A stretch of DNA of 64,000 nucleotides, taken from NCBI RefSeq assembly GCF_039941015.1, contig NZ_JBDVFI010000020.1, one strand, 5' to 3'. Origin of the DNA: Sedimentitalea sp039941015. Lineage in GTDB: Bacteria > Pseudomonadota > Alphaproteobacteria > Rhodobacterales > Rhodobacteraceae. This document shows, piece after piece, positions 51,830 to 60,862 of this stretch. Positions within the stretch are counted from its first letter, which is position 1. Each line of letters starts with the position of its first letter. A program made the position numbers and the translations under genes. The notes under the pieces were generated by a model that saw only the letters and a program-made list of their open reading frames with translations, did no database searches and was not told the origin of the DNA.

Positions 51830-53437
51830 ATGAAACTATTCTCTGTTTCAGTCGGGCTCCTGTTGGCCGCGCTCGGCGTTTTCTACGTTCCGGTCTCCTT
51901 CTCAGTTGACGGTTTTGGGCTGGTCGTGAACCCCGGAGGCGTGCGCACCATTCGCGCAACCGATCCGGGTGTCGTCGTGCATTATCCGTCACAGGATGGG
52001 CGTTTCCTGCCGGGACAGATTGTGACCGCTGTGGTTGACCGTACGGCTGTGGCGAACAATGCGTTGCTGGAAGGGACGATGCGGCGAGAGCTGGCCAAGA
52101 TCGAAAGCGATCATCTGGAGCGGGTCTCAAAGCTCGAAGTCGATCTGGGCCGTGACCGTGCGAAATTGGTGGCGACGACCGAACGGCTGGCGGCCCGAAC
52201 CAAGCTTCAGGAGAACACCGACGATGTTCTGACGGCCCTGAAATCCTTCAACCAGGACAACGTGACCGACATCGATCAGTTGAACGAAGCGCGTCTGGAA
52301 CAAATCGCCCGTCTTGAAGATCTCGTAAAACGCTCGGGCGAAGTGTCGGCGCTGCCGGCACAGAAACTGGCGTCGATGATGGATGACATTCAGGGCGATC
52401 GTCTGGCGGTGATCACAAGTAAAGGCACCAAGTTTTCGTCGGACAAGATGGTTCTAGACATGGTCAAGACCCTGAACGATCTGAAATATGACAACTCGAT
52501 CGACAGGGCCGAAGTTGAAATTCTGACTGAACGGCTCGACAATCTCAAAATGCAGATGCGCGAGCTGGAAGTGCTGCGCCAGACCACAAGATCCGAGGCC
52601 GAGGCCCGCTATCTCGCCAAGGCGGTCGTGCCACAAGTGGCGATTTCGGATGGCGTATCGCTGGACATGCGTACGCTCCAGGCCAGCCGCGCGGATGTGG
52701 ATAAGAGCGATGCCTTGCGCCTGCTTGCCACGGGAAAACAGGTCTCTGGCCTGTTCATGCTGATATATGGCACGCCGGATACGGGTTCGATCCAGCTGCA
52801 ATACGGTGATCAAGAGATTACCTTGCCGCTTCCCGCTGATCAGGACGCGATCAAAAATGTCTTGGTCGATTCCGGGATCGCCATCCGTGATGTCCGCCTT
52901 GATCGGCAGACCGCCGGGTCCGTTGATCTGATGTCTGTTTTTGCCGAATTCGCCGAACCATTGAAATCGCGTTTGACGGTGTCGTCGACAAAAGCCCGTA
53001 CCGACAATGATTTGCCTGTGCTGGTTACGACAGTGGTCAACTTGCCAAAAGTTGGAGATCCAGCGAGCGATCGGGCCGAAGCGCATGAAATCGTTGGCTT
53101 CCTTGAAAACCGACATGCCGTTGTGTTGCGTCCTGGTCAAGCTGTGCGCGGTTCGATCAGCGATACGCGTACAGGGTCTGACATCCTGTTTGACGCCGTC
53201 CTGCTTGATCGGGACTTTTCGACCGTGGATACCAAAGAACTTGGCATCCGGCTTGGCAATGCCTCGCTGGCCTCGAAGATCATCAAACGTGGTGTTCTTT
53301 CACAGGTCGTTGTTGGGGTGAGCGACAGCTCTGCTCAGCAGATCGACCATCTCCCCGGCGCTGTCGTGCATCTCAGCTTCCCGCTGGCGCGGCAGTCCCT
53401 GTTCAGTTTCCTGTTGGCTCGAAATGCTGCAATCTAG
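51830..53437 (+). CDS. HlyD-like periplasmic adaptor (NHLM secretion protein-like)
   Basis: A 535-residue protein with one N-terminal membrane helix (residues 5-25) and a large periplasmic part. VVHYPSQDGRFLPGQIVTAVV (about residues 50-70) looks like the lipoyl-type half-motif of membrane fusion proteins, followed by long coiled coils between residues 80 and 260. The layout fits adaptors of C39-type bacteriocin exporters, although it is longer than typical HlyD. Its last 14 bases overlap the peptidase gene, so both are made together. Confidence 0.7.
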   Translation: MKLFSVSVGLLLAALGVFYVPVSFSVDGFGLVVNPGGVRTIRATDPGVVVHYPSQDGRFLPGQIVTAVVDRTAVANNALLEGTMRRELAKIESDHLERVSKLEVDLGRDRAKLVATTERLAARTKLQENTDDVLTALKSFNQDNVTDIDQLNEARLEQIARLEDLVKRSGEVSALPAQKLASMMDDIQGDRLAVITSKGTKFSSDKMVLDMVKTLNDLKYDNSIDRAEVEILTERLDNLKMQMRELEVLRQTTRSEAEARYLAKAVVPQVAISDGVSLDMRTLQASRADVDKSDALRLLATGKQVSGLFMLIYGTPDTGSIQLQYGDQEITLPLPADQDAIKNVLVDSGIAIRDVRLDRQTAGSVDLMSVFAEFAEPLKSRLTVSSTKARTDNDLPVLVTTVVNLPKVGDPASDRAEAHEIVGFLENRHAVVLRPGQAVRGSISDTRTGSDILFDAVLLDRDFSTVDTKELGIRLGNASLASKIIKRGVLSQVVVGVSDSSAQQIDHLPGAVVHLSFPLARQSLFSFLLARNAAI

Positions 53438-55226
53438 CCTCTTTTGGATCGCCTCTGTCTGGACCCTTCTGACCAGACGCCGGGCCTTTGTCCTGCAAAC
53501 CGGGCGTACCGATTGCGGGGTGGCCAGCGCGCTCACGCTCTTGAACCTGTTGCGTCGTTCAGCAGATGCGGTGCAGGCGGTCGAAGACATGGACCCCGAC
53601 CGAACCGGCACAAGCCTTGAATCCCTGCGCCTTTATTTTCAGGACCGTCACGGCTTTGTCGCCAAGGCGCTCAAAGTGCCCGCCAAGAGCCTGCGCAAGG
53701 TTAAGGGCAGGGCAATCTTGCATATGCAACAACAGCATTACGTCGTTCTGTTGCGCACGGGAGCGAACGGAGTGCTGGTGTTTGATCCGGCGATGGGGCC
53801 GGTATTTTACCCGACTGCCGATTTCGAAAGTCTTTATTCCGGCAACCTGCTTGAGGTTCAGAAACCATCGGATGCCAGCACCTTGCCCGCGCGGCAACAG
53901 CGATCGACACCCGTGGGTGGCGCGAAACGGTGGAGCGTTGAACCTGCGGCGTTGTTCATCGTCGGTTTTGCAACCCGGTTGCTGGAATGTGCGATCCTGC
54001 TTTGCCTTGTCGCGGTGCTTTATCTCGTACTGAACCAGGCCAGTTTCCCGTCGCTGCTGATGGCCTTTGGTCTGATCGGGGTGTGCGGCGTGTTGCTGCT
54101 CGTGGCGCATCAGGTGAAATTCGAGGGTGAAGATGGCTGGATTCGCCGCAATCAGAACCGGTTGTGGCGCGGTGTCCTGCGCACGGCTGTGCGGGGCCGG
54201 GACCTTAGCGGCTTTCGAGGCCGCCCTGAACAAGAGGTTTCGAGCGCCTTGCGCCGCGGCCTCAGCGTCGCAATCCCGCAGCGTTCCCAAGTGCCCGCGG
54301 CCCTCGGCTCGTTTCTTGCCGTGCCGGCACTCCTCTGCTTTCTCAGCCCGTATCTCGCGTTGGCACATCTCCTTCTGTTCGGTCTCCTGCTCGTTGTCGT
54401 CCAACTTGATGGGGTCAAGGTTTGTCGGCGGTCCATTCGCAAGGGCATTGGGCGTTACAGCAAGCTTGGGCTGGGCGTTGATATCCTCAATTCCCTGTCT
54501 GCTCCGGATCTCTTTGGCGAGATTGCAAAATGGACAGTGATCGGAACCGCTGGATTGACAGTTCTTGTCGGTGCTTTGCCGCCGGTGGCGCTGATGTTCT
54601 GGATCCTTGCGGCGATGCAGATCGTACCACTTGATTTCCGCCGCGTGATGACAATCGCGCCGGGTCTTTCCGCCCGCAAGCCGGTGTCCGAACTGACCGC
54701 CAGCGAGGTTCCTCTGCGCCGGCAGCGGGTTGTGGGGCAGGTTGATCTCAAGGTGCAACATGCGGGCGGTCTGACCAGGATCGAAGGCATCACGCCCTTG
54801 ACCCGCAGCCTGCAGCAGCCCGATCTGACCGTGCGCGAACAACGGTTGATCATGGCCGATATCGTCCGTCTTACGCTGGAAAATCTTCCTGCAGACGAGC
54901 GCCTCGATCATATCGGAGCGGTGCGCATCTTTGGTCCGGGCCAAGACGCGACACTTGCCGATTTCGAACACCTGATGATCGCCCGCGAAGCGCGCGCTGG
55001 CAGCACGCTTCCGGTGCCCCAAAATACCCGCGCAATTCTCGACAGGGGGCTTGAGGATACGTTGTTGCGGGATCTGCACAGCTGTGCGCCCGGTGATTTC
55101 CCGGTGTTCTGGGATTTCCGAGAACGACTTGCGCTCAAGGACCTGCAATCCCGGCTCAAGGCGTCTGGCATTGACCGCGCCGGGCATCTGACAATGCGGC
55201 GACTGACACTGGTAGAGGCGGCCTGA
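53424..55226 (+). CDS. C39 peptidase fused to exporter-like membrane domain, no ATPase motifs
   Basis: A 600-residue protein. Residues 20-150 are a C39 peptidase: oxyanion Gln Q25, nucleophile C31 (QTGRTDCGVASAL), H105 (QQHYVVLL) and D121 (LVFDPAMG) are all present, so double-glycine leaders can be cut. About six hydrophobic segments follow (residues 170-425), matching an ABC exporter membrane domain. The last 190 residues occupy the place of the ATP-binding domain, but no Walker A, LSGGQ or Walker B is visible. It either needs an ATPase in trans or has a vestigial one. It overlaps the adaptor gene by 14 bases. Confidence 0.82.
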   Translation: MLQSSLFWIASVWTLLTRRRAFVLQTGRTDCGVASALTLLNLLRRSADAVQAVEDMDPDRTGTSLESLRLYFQDRHGFVAKALKVPAKSLRKVKGRAILHMQQQHYVVLLRTGANGVLVFDPAMGPVFYPTADFESLYSGNLLEVQKPSDASTLPARQQRSTPVGGAKRWSVEPAALFIVGFATRLLECAILLCLVAVLYLVLNQASFPSLLMAFGLIGVCGVLLLVAHQVKFEGEDGWIRRNQNRLWRGVLRTAVRGRDLSGFRGRPEQEVSSALRRGLSVAIPQRSQVPAALGSFLAVPALLCFLSPYLALAHLLLFGLLLVVVQLDGVKVCRRSIRKGIGRYSKLGLGVDILNSLSAPDLFGEIAKWTVIGTAGLTVLVGALPPVALMFWILAAMQIVPLDFRRVMTIAPGLSARKPVSELTASEVPLRRQRVVGQVDLKVQHAGGLTRIEGITPLTRSLQQPDLTVREQRLIMADIVRLTLENLPADERLDHIGAVRIFGPGQDATLADFEHLMIAREARAGSTLPVPQNTRAILDRGLEDTLLRDLHSCAPGDFPVFWDFRERLALKDLQSRLKASGIDRAGHLTMRRLTLVEAA

Positions 55227-55229
55227 GAC

Positions 55230-56462
55230 ATGAGCATGACCTATCCGATCCTTGGTGATATCTGGCCCTACCGCGAGGCGACCGTTCCCCCCGAGCTGGC
55301 GCCATTGCCGATGGATGTGTTCTTTTCCGATCCCAAGGGCAGCAGCATCACGGCGGCGCAATGGTCGGTGACCGATGATCCGGACGAAGCGCCGCGCGCG
55401 GGCTATGCCCTTCGGTTGCTGCGGCAGGACGGGCAGGGAGAGCTGGCGCGCTGGCATTCCGCCACAGGTGAATGGCGGACGGTGCAGAGGTTTCCAGTTC
55501 CGGATCGGGAAAGCGGCTGTGCGATTATCGAATTGCGCGGTGTTGTTCTGGGCAACATCTCTGACGTTCCCGGCCTGACCAACCGGCTGAACGCGTTGCT
55601 GCAACGCGAACAGCGCGAGATGAAAGCCTATCGGCTGATCTCGAAAATCCTGTCGGTCATGTCGATCATCATATTGTTCTACGCGGTCCGACGGGGTGTG
55701 GAAATCCGCGCGATCGAACCGTTCTTATTGATCTTTGCGTTGGCAGCAGGGGTCGGGCTGATCGCTGTCGGGCTGCGGGCTCGCTGCAAGACGCTGAGCG
55801 AAGAAGGGCTGATACGCGTCCGTGAACAGTTTCAGTTCGAGTATCGCCCCGCCCAGCATGCGCCACTGACGGTCAACAATGTAACGACGATCCTGCGTGA
55901 AAACGATCGCAAGCGCGAGGAAGAGGCCGTCATATTCGGGTTTCTGCTCTTGCTGTGCTTTGTCTATTTCATCTCGCCGCTGGTCGTCATCGGAGTGATC
56001 GTCGCGTTGATCATCGTGACGCTGACCATTGGGGATCGCGGCATTCTGCGTGCACTTGGCGTGGCTTATGATCGCGCCGAAACCAGGCTTGAAAAGACGT
56101 TTCTGTCGTTTCGGGCCTCAAACGATCACCTTGCGCCGGTCGCGCTCAGAACCGCAAAAAAAGAGGTGCTGCGTGACAGACTGCGTCGCTATGGCGATAT
56201 GCAGGGCAAAGTGCGCGAAACCCACGCGCGGTTTCGGCTGACACAGGATCTGGGCATGGGCATCGCATTCCTCATCATCTTTGCCTCCTACGCCTTTCCG
56301 ATTGCGGCCGGCTTTCAGAAGATGTCGATCACGCTGTCGGACTCGCTGGTGTCGACATCGCTATTCTCGGTCGCGCCCGTGGTTGTCCTGCTCAGCATCG
56401 CCAAATCCACCGTGGCCCTGTCTCAGATCGCCAACCGACGCTTGATGGCATTGGCCAAATAG
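55230..56462 (+). CDS. Six-helix exporter-like membrane protein without ATPase domain
   Basis: A 410-residue protein. About 135 N-terminal residues are soluble and probably cytoplasmic; then come hydrophobic segments near residues 140-157, 162-183, 230-272 (two) and 340-400 (two), with charged cytoplasmic loops between, the pattern of one ABC exporter half. No Walker motifs follow. Three bases behind the C39 gene, so the two probably form a heterodimer, as the two ABC proteins of NHLM-type systems do. Family not recognised. Confidence 0.65.
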   Translation: MSMTYPILGDIWPYREATVPPELAPLPMDVFFSDPKGSSITAAQWSVTDDPDEAPRAGYALRLLRQDGQGELARWHSATGEWRTVQRFPVPDRESGCAIIELRGVVLGNISDVPGLTNRLNALLQREQREMKAYRLISKILSVMSIIILFYAVRRGVEIRAIEPFLLIFALAAGVGLIAVGLRARCKTLSEEGLIRVREQFQFEYRPAQHAPLTVNNVTTILRENDRKREEEAVIFGFLLLLCFVYFISPLVVIGVIVALIIVTLTIGDRGILRALGVAYDRAETRLEKTFLSFRASNDHLAPVALRTAKKEVLRDRLRRYGDMQGKVRETHARFRLTQDLGMGIAFLIIFASYAFPIAAGFQKMSITLSDSLVSTSLFSVAPVVVLLSIAKSTVALSQIANRRLMALAK

Positions 56463-56498
56463 CGGCCCAACCGATTACGGGCGGCCTATCTAACACAT

Positions 56499-56532
56499 GA
56501 AAACGGCCCCGGATTTCTCCGAGGCCGTTTTC
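56499..56532. terminator. Bidirectional terminator
   Basis: GAAAACGGCC and GGCCGTTTTC arms with an inner GGA/TCC stem. It lies between the last gene of the export cluster and the convergent oxygenase gene and can stop transcription from both. Confidence 0.85.
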
Positions 56533-56548
56533 TAAATCTTGAACCGGA

Positions 56549-57232
56549 TTATTTCTTGCTGGGTTTCTTGAACTGGTTGACATTGAAGCTGATGATGATC
56601 CGTTCGGACTCGGGGCCATCGCCCTGCGCGAGGTTCGGGTCAACCGCGTGATACAGCCAGCTGGGGAAGAACAACATCTTGCCGGGTACGGGCTTGACCT
56701 TGACCTTGCTCCAGCATTCGGTTTTGCGGCGCTTTTTAGGGATGAACGTCGGGCTGTTCATGATCGTCACGGTGCGCGGGTCAACAAAATCAATCGCCCC
56801 GGCGCCTTCGGGCGCCTGCACGTAATAAACACCGCTCCACAGTGCGCCGGGGTGGATATGGGCACGGTTCGAGCTGAGCGGCGGATTGGTGATCGACCAC
56901 ATTGTCGAAACCTTGAGATCGCGGCCGGTATCATAGCCCAGGTTCTCGCTGATACCTGCCAACATGGAGTTGATGCGCTTGGTCAGGCGGCTGAACTTGG
57001 CGTCCTTGTGCAGGTTGTTGTGGCTGTGCCAACCACCGAGAGAGCGATAGTTGGAGCGTTCGATCCCTTTTGAGTCCTTGTCGCGTTCGGCGAGGATCGC
57101 GGTCAGGATTTCCTTGTTCATCGACTCTGCATCATGCAGCTTGGTGGAATAGACCAATGTCGGGAAATAGTCATCGCGGCGCAGTTCGTCCTCGCCGCCC
57201 TGGGCCTTAATCTGTGCAATTGTTCTGGTCAT
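56549..57232 (-). CDS. 2-oxoglutarate/Fe(II) oxygenase-like protein (TIGR02466 family)
   Basis: A 227-residue double-stranded beta-helix protein. Candidate iron ligands are H125/H127 (AHIHPGALWSGVYYV) and H195 (FPSWLYHAVDPN), with R211 (ERIIISFN) for 2-oxoglutarate. Members of this family are putative hydroxylases with unknown substrates. The start at 57232 is set by GGAGACAGAT. It points toward the acidic repeat cluster from the other side of a terminator; Asp/Asn residues of the repeats would be possible substrates, which is only a hypothesis. Confidence 0.78.
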   Translation of the reverse strand: MTRTIAQIKAQGGEDELRRDDYFPTLVYSTKLHDAESMNKEILTAILAERDKDSKGIERSNYRSLGGWHSHNNLHKDAKFSRLTKRINSMLAGISENLGYDTGRDLKVSTMWSITNPPLSSNRAHIHPGALWSGVYYVQAPEGAGAIDFVDPRTVTIMNSPTFIPKKRRKTECWSKVKVKPVPGKMLFFPSWLYHAVDPNLAQGDGPESERIIISFNVNQFKKPSKK

Positions 57233-57316
57233 ATCTGTCTCCTGGACTTTTTTCCTGGCGGGCAGCATCACCTGCGACCGCTTTAATGGTTGAATGAAAT
57301 CAATAAATCTCCGAAG

Positions 57317-58147
57317 TCACTCGCATCCTCCGGGTGGAGGTGTTGGTGGTGATACTTCGACTGTCGTGTTCAGTATACTCTCGACCACGGCAATACGTGC
57401 TGGCGCGATCCGGGCAATGGCGGCGCTGTCGGCGGGCGGTATACGACCGGGATGGCGCAACAATGAATAGGCAAAAAGCGCGGTTTCCGCCAAGTCTTCG
57501 CGTTCGGGGCGGCTGGCGGCGTAGCGCGTCAGGAACCGGCCATCTTGTTCTTGTGCTGCGATCCATTCGGGAGACAACCGGTATTGATCATCAAGGGTCG
57601 CATGTACGCCTTCGTGGAGCAAAGATTCCTCAAGATGGTTTTCCGAGATCCGCCGGTCGGACATGTCAGAATAGACAAACACCTTACCAGTTCCCGCGTG
57701 AAACCCTTTGTCGCCCTTGTGTACGCCCAGCTGGCGAATGCCATGTCGAAACACCAACGGCACTCGACCCAGCCGGTGGGTGTATTTGTCGGCTTCTGCG
57801 CGAGCGGCCTCTGGTGTTTCAAACTCGGGGTTCAGGATGATATCAATCGGTGGCATGTCGCTGAAGTGGGCCGTGAACAGGAACACTTCGAGATCGAATT
57901 CATCGTCCTGCCGCTTGTCCCACATCTGACGCGTGGTGCGGCCTTCGTAGGACAGACAGACAAATGTCGATGGGTCGCTGTCCTGTATGATGTCAAACAC
58001 TGTGTCGGCAGTCGCATCAAATGGAACATCATCCTGCGCCCATGTTGTCTGGGGTATCGCGCCCACGAACAGGGTCAATGCCAATACGCTGCAGGTGCAA
58101 TGCGATGCAGTTGCCGGATTGTATTTTTGCGCGATGCGCCTGAACAT
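57317..58147 (-). CDS. Secreted HExxH protein, putative zinc metallopeptidase
   Basis: A 276-residue protein with a signal peptide (hydrophobic VLALTLFVGAIPQTTWA, cleavage near residue 37). The motif HEGVHATLDDQY is a HExxH zinc site, and downstream acidic residues (REDLAETALFAYSLL) could supply the third ligand. Members of this type are poorly described. A start at 58165 would add six residues; the one at 58147 follows GAGGTGTAGGAAT. It is on the minus strand upstream of the oxygenase gene, 84 bases away, and may be cotranscribed with it. Confidence 0.65.
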   Translation of the reverse strand: MFRRIAQKYNPATASHCTCSVLALTLFVGAIPQTTWAQDDVPFDATADTVFDIIQDSDPSTFVCLSYEGRTTRQMWDKRQDDEFDLEVFLFTAHFSDMPPIDIILNPEFETPEAARAEADKYTHRLGRVPLVFRHGIRQLGVHKGDKGFHAGTGKVFVYSDMSDRRISENHLEESLLHEGVHATLDDQYRLSPEWIAAQEQDGRFLTRYAASRPEREDLAETALFAYSLLRHPGRIPPADSAAIARIAPARIAVVESILNTTVEVSPPTPPPGGCE

Positions 58148-58443
58148 ATTCCTACACCTCGGCATCAGGTAGGAGCCCTACCAAAAACACTCAAATTCAT
58201 ATACTTGTCAAACTTCTTCAGCGGAATGCCGCATTAAATCATAATGGACAAGAAAGAGACTAGCGAAGCGGGCAGAATGGCGCAACGTAGTGTTTTCCTG
58301 ACTTGTTGCAACTTATGCGCGCTGATGTTTGGGTGCTTCCGGCATGCTGGCAGATGTTCCATGAACCGGCGCAATTCGGTCGATGCGGATCGGCAGTTGA
58401 TCTGTCAGGATCAAAGACGACGTTCCAAATGGAGTGGGGTAGG
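58148..58443. other. Divergent intergenic region
   Basis: 296 bases between the divergent peptidase-like and racemase genes. An open frame runs through most of it in phase with the racemase gene, but it lacks family similarity and a ribosome site, so I treat it as leader. No clear operator seen. Confidence 0.35.
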
Positions 58444-59538
58444 ATGCTGAACGGAATTCGAGTTGTCGAAATCGAAGGACTTGGCCCCGGGCCATTCGCC
58501 GGGATGATGCTGGCAGATCTGGGGGCGGATGTCATCGTCGTGCACCGTGCCGCGGGCGAACCGGCGCCGGGAATGCCGGATGCGCCGATTCTGGATCGTG
58601 GAAAGCGTTCGATCACGCTTGACCTTAAATCACCGAAAGACCGCGAAACGGCTCTGCATCTTATCGCAACTGCGGATGCGTTGATCGAAGGATTTCGGCC
58701 CGGGGTGATGGAGCGTTTGGGTCTGGGACCTGCGGACTGTCACGCGGTCAATCCGGCGCTGGTGTTTGGTCGGATGACCGGTTGGGGGCAGGAGGGTCCG
58801 CTGTCAGATCGGGCCGGGCATGACATGAACTATATCGGGCTTGCGGGTGCCCTCTGGCACGCTTCGCCGGTCGGACAACCACCGATCGTGCCGCCGACTC
58901 TGGTCGGGGATATTGGCGGCGGCGCGCTTTATCTTGTGGTGGGACTATTGGCCGGCATTCTGAATGCTCGTGCGACCGGGCAGGGTACGGTTGTGGATGC
59001 GGCGATTTATGATGGTGCCGCGAACATGATGAACCTGTTGATGACCCTCGCGCAATCGGGCGGGTTTTCCTCGGAACGGGGTCAGAGCCTGCTAGATGGG
59101 CCGCATTGGAGCCGGACTTATGAAACCTCGGATGGCCGGTACATGAGCGTTCAGTGTCTGGAACCCAAATTCTATTCAATCTTTATCGAACTGCTTGGAC
59201 TGGCGGATGATTCGGAATTTGCAAACCAGTTTGACCGAGAAAGGTGGCCTGCCTTGACTGCACGGCTGGAGGCGCTGTTTCTGGGTCGTTCGCAGGCAGA
59301 GTGGCAAAGCGTCTTTGATGGCACTGACGCCTGCGTTGCACCCGTGCTGACCCCGGAACAATCGCTGCAACATCCGATCAACGCCGCTCGCAAGACATGG
59401 CACGACAAGGGCGGTACACTCCAAGCTGCGCCCGCGCCGCGTTTTGCCGGGGCCGCGGACTGGTCCCCGCCGCCGGTACCCAAGCGCGATCAGCACAGAG
59501 ACCAGATTCTTTCCGAACTTGCCGAACGCAGAAAATGA
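58444..59538 (+). CDS. Alpha-methylacyl-CoA racemase-like CoA-transferase family III protein
   Basis: A 364-residue protein. LNGIRVVEIEGLGPGPFAGMMLADLGADVI is the family III start. Residues matching the racemase active site are the His in RAGHDMNYIGLAG, the Asp in VGDIGGGALY and the Glu in CLEPKFY, which favours racemase over CoA transferase. It would epimerise 2-methylacyl-CoAs so that branched chains can enter beta-oxidation. The ATG at 58444 follows GGAGTGGGGTAGG; an ATG at 58429 is a less likely start. Confidence 0.88.
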   Translation: MLNGIRVVEIEGLGPGPFAGMMLADLGADVIVVHRAAGEPAPGMPDAPILDRGKRSITLDLKSPKDRETALHLIATADALIEGFRPGVMERLGLGPADCHAVNPALVFGRMTGWGQEGPLSDRAGHDMNYIGLAGALWHASPVGQPPIVPPTLVGDIGGGALYLVVGLLAGILNARATGQGTVVDAAIYDGAANMMNLLMTLAQSGGFSSERGQSLLDGPHWSRTYETSDGRYMSVQCLEPKFYSIFIELLGLADDSEFANQFDRERWPALTARLEALFLGRSQAEWQSVFDGTDACVAPVLTPEQSLQHPINAARKTWHDKGGTLQAAPAPRFAGAADWSPPPVPKRDQHRDQILSELAERRK

Positions 59539-59799
59539 GAAGCGGTAGAATACCGGTCTCGTCAGCCGATTTCCCGAGCAGCAAGTGTTGCCGCTGTCTG
59601 CTCTACCACTCCGGTTTGTGCAGCAGACTTGACAACGAGAGCGACCGGTGGAACGGTCCGAGACTTGGGGAGGGGTGATTGGGTGCCGTATAAACAACTG
59701 ATAGTTTGAGAAAATCGGTCAGGCCTATTGTCGCCTGAATATGGAACCATCTCCGCCTTTACCTTCGTCTGAGCAAGAATATGACACGGGAGAAACTGG
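59539..59799. promoter_or_regulatory. Promoter region of the TAXI-TRAP operon
   Basis: 261 bases between the racemase gene and the TRAP binding-protein gene. No operator or terminator was recognised. GGGAGAAACTGG right before 59800 is the ribosome site of the binding protein. Confidence 0.35.
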
Positions 59800-60771
59800 A
59801 TGAGATATCAAACAAAGCTGTCGCTGGGCGCGTTGGTCACAGCGGCATTCATGGCACCAGCGGCCATGGCAGAAGAATTCATCACCATCGGCACGGGCGG
59901 CGTGACCGGTGTATACTATCCGACAGGTGGCGCGATCTGCCGTCTGGTGAACAAAGGCCGCAAAGAGCATGGCATTCGCTGCTCGGTCGAATCGACCGGT
60001 GGTTCGGTCTACAACATCAAGACAATCCGCGCAGGCGAGCTTGAATTTGGTGTGGCGCAGTCCGACTGGCAGTATCATGCCTTTAACGGGACGTCCGAAA
60101 ACTTCGAAGCCGACGGCCCAATGGAAGAGCTGCGCGCGGTGTTCTCGGTACACCCGGAACCCTTTACCGTGGTGGCCCGCGCCGATGCCGGCATCTCGAG
60201 CTTTGAGGATCTCAAAGGTAAGCGGGTGAACATCGGCAACCCCGGTTCGGGCGCGCGCGGAACAACCGAAGTCGTGCTGGACGCAATGGGCTGGTCGATT
60301 GACGACCTGGCACTGGCGACAGAGCTGAAGGCCGCCGAACAGGCCGCAGCCCTGTGCGACAACCAGATCGATGCGATGATCTATACCGTTGGCCACCCGT
60401 CGGGCTCGATTCAGGAAGCCTCGACCGCCTGTGACAGCGTTCTGGTGAACGTCACCGGTGAAGCCATCGACAAGCTGATCGCCGACAACAGCTACTACCG
60501 GACGGCAACCATTCCCGGCGGCATGTATCGTGGCACCGACGAAGATGTCACCACCTTCGGTGTTGGTGCGACTTTCGTAACCTCTGCGAACGTCTCGGAT
60601 GATGCGGTTTACGCGGTGGTTTCTTCGGTCTTTGACAATTTTGATGACTTCAAGAAACTGCACCCGGCGTTTGCAAACCTGACGCCTGAAGAAATGGCCA
60701 CTGCTGGCCTCTCGGCTCCGCTGCATCCCGGTGCGGCCAAGTACTACAAGGAAAAAGGCTGGATCGAATAA
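59800..60771 (+). CDS. TAXI family TRAP transporter solute-binding protein
   Basis: A 323-residue periplasmic binding protein. After a signal peptide (cleavage after PAAMA) it starts EEFITIGTGGVTGVYYPTGGAICRLVN, the TAXI-family hallmark. GGSVYNIKTIRAGELEFGVAQSDW and GKRVNIGNPGSGARGTTEVVL are further conserved parts. It captures an unknown organic acid for the permease encoded downstream. Confidence 0.95.
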   Translation: MRYQTKLSLGALVTAAFMAPAAMAEEFITIGTGGVTGVYYPTGGAICRLVNKGRKEHGIRCSVESTGGSVYNIKTIRAGELEFGVAQSDWQYHAFNGTSENFEADGPMEELRAVFSVHPEPFTVVARADAGISSFEDLKGKRVNIGNPGSGARGTTEVVLDAMGWSIDDLALATELKAAEQAAALCDNQIDAMIYTVGHPSGSIQEASTACDSVLVNVTGEAIDKLIADNSYYRTATIPGGMYRGTDEDVTTFGVGATFVTSANVSDDAVYAVVSSVFDNFDDFKKLHPAFANLTPEEMATAGLSAPLHPGAAKYYKEKGWIE

Positions 60772-60782
60772 ACCAGCTATGA

Positions 60783-60813
60783 CCGGGGGCAGCATGCTGC
60801 CCCCGGTTTTCTT
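60783..60813 (+). terminator. Hairpin with T-run between binding protein and permease genes
   Basis: A perfect 24-base palindrome (CCGGGGGCAGCA and its complement) followed by TTTTCTT, 11 bases after the stop. It probably lets only part of the transcripts continue into the permease gene, giving excess binding protein. Confidence 0.85.
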
Positions 60814-60862
60814 GTAACTGAATGATAACAAATCGCACCAATGCGATGATCAGGGAGAGTGA

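Noticed and set aside
53559..55604. A 681-codon minus-strand open frame
   Set aside because: Antisense of the C39 protein gene, whose catalytic residues and gene overlaps establish the plus strand.
59539..59640. Possible tRNA on the minus strand (GTGGTAGAGC-like D-arm)
   Set aside because: No T-arm (GTTCGAATCC type), no acceptor-stem pairing and no anticodon arm could be built.
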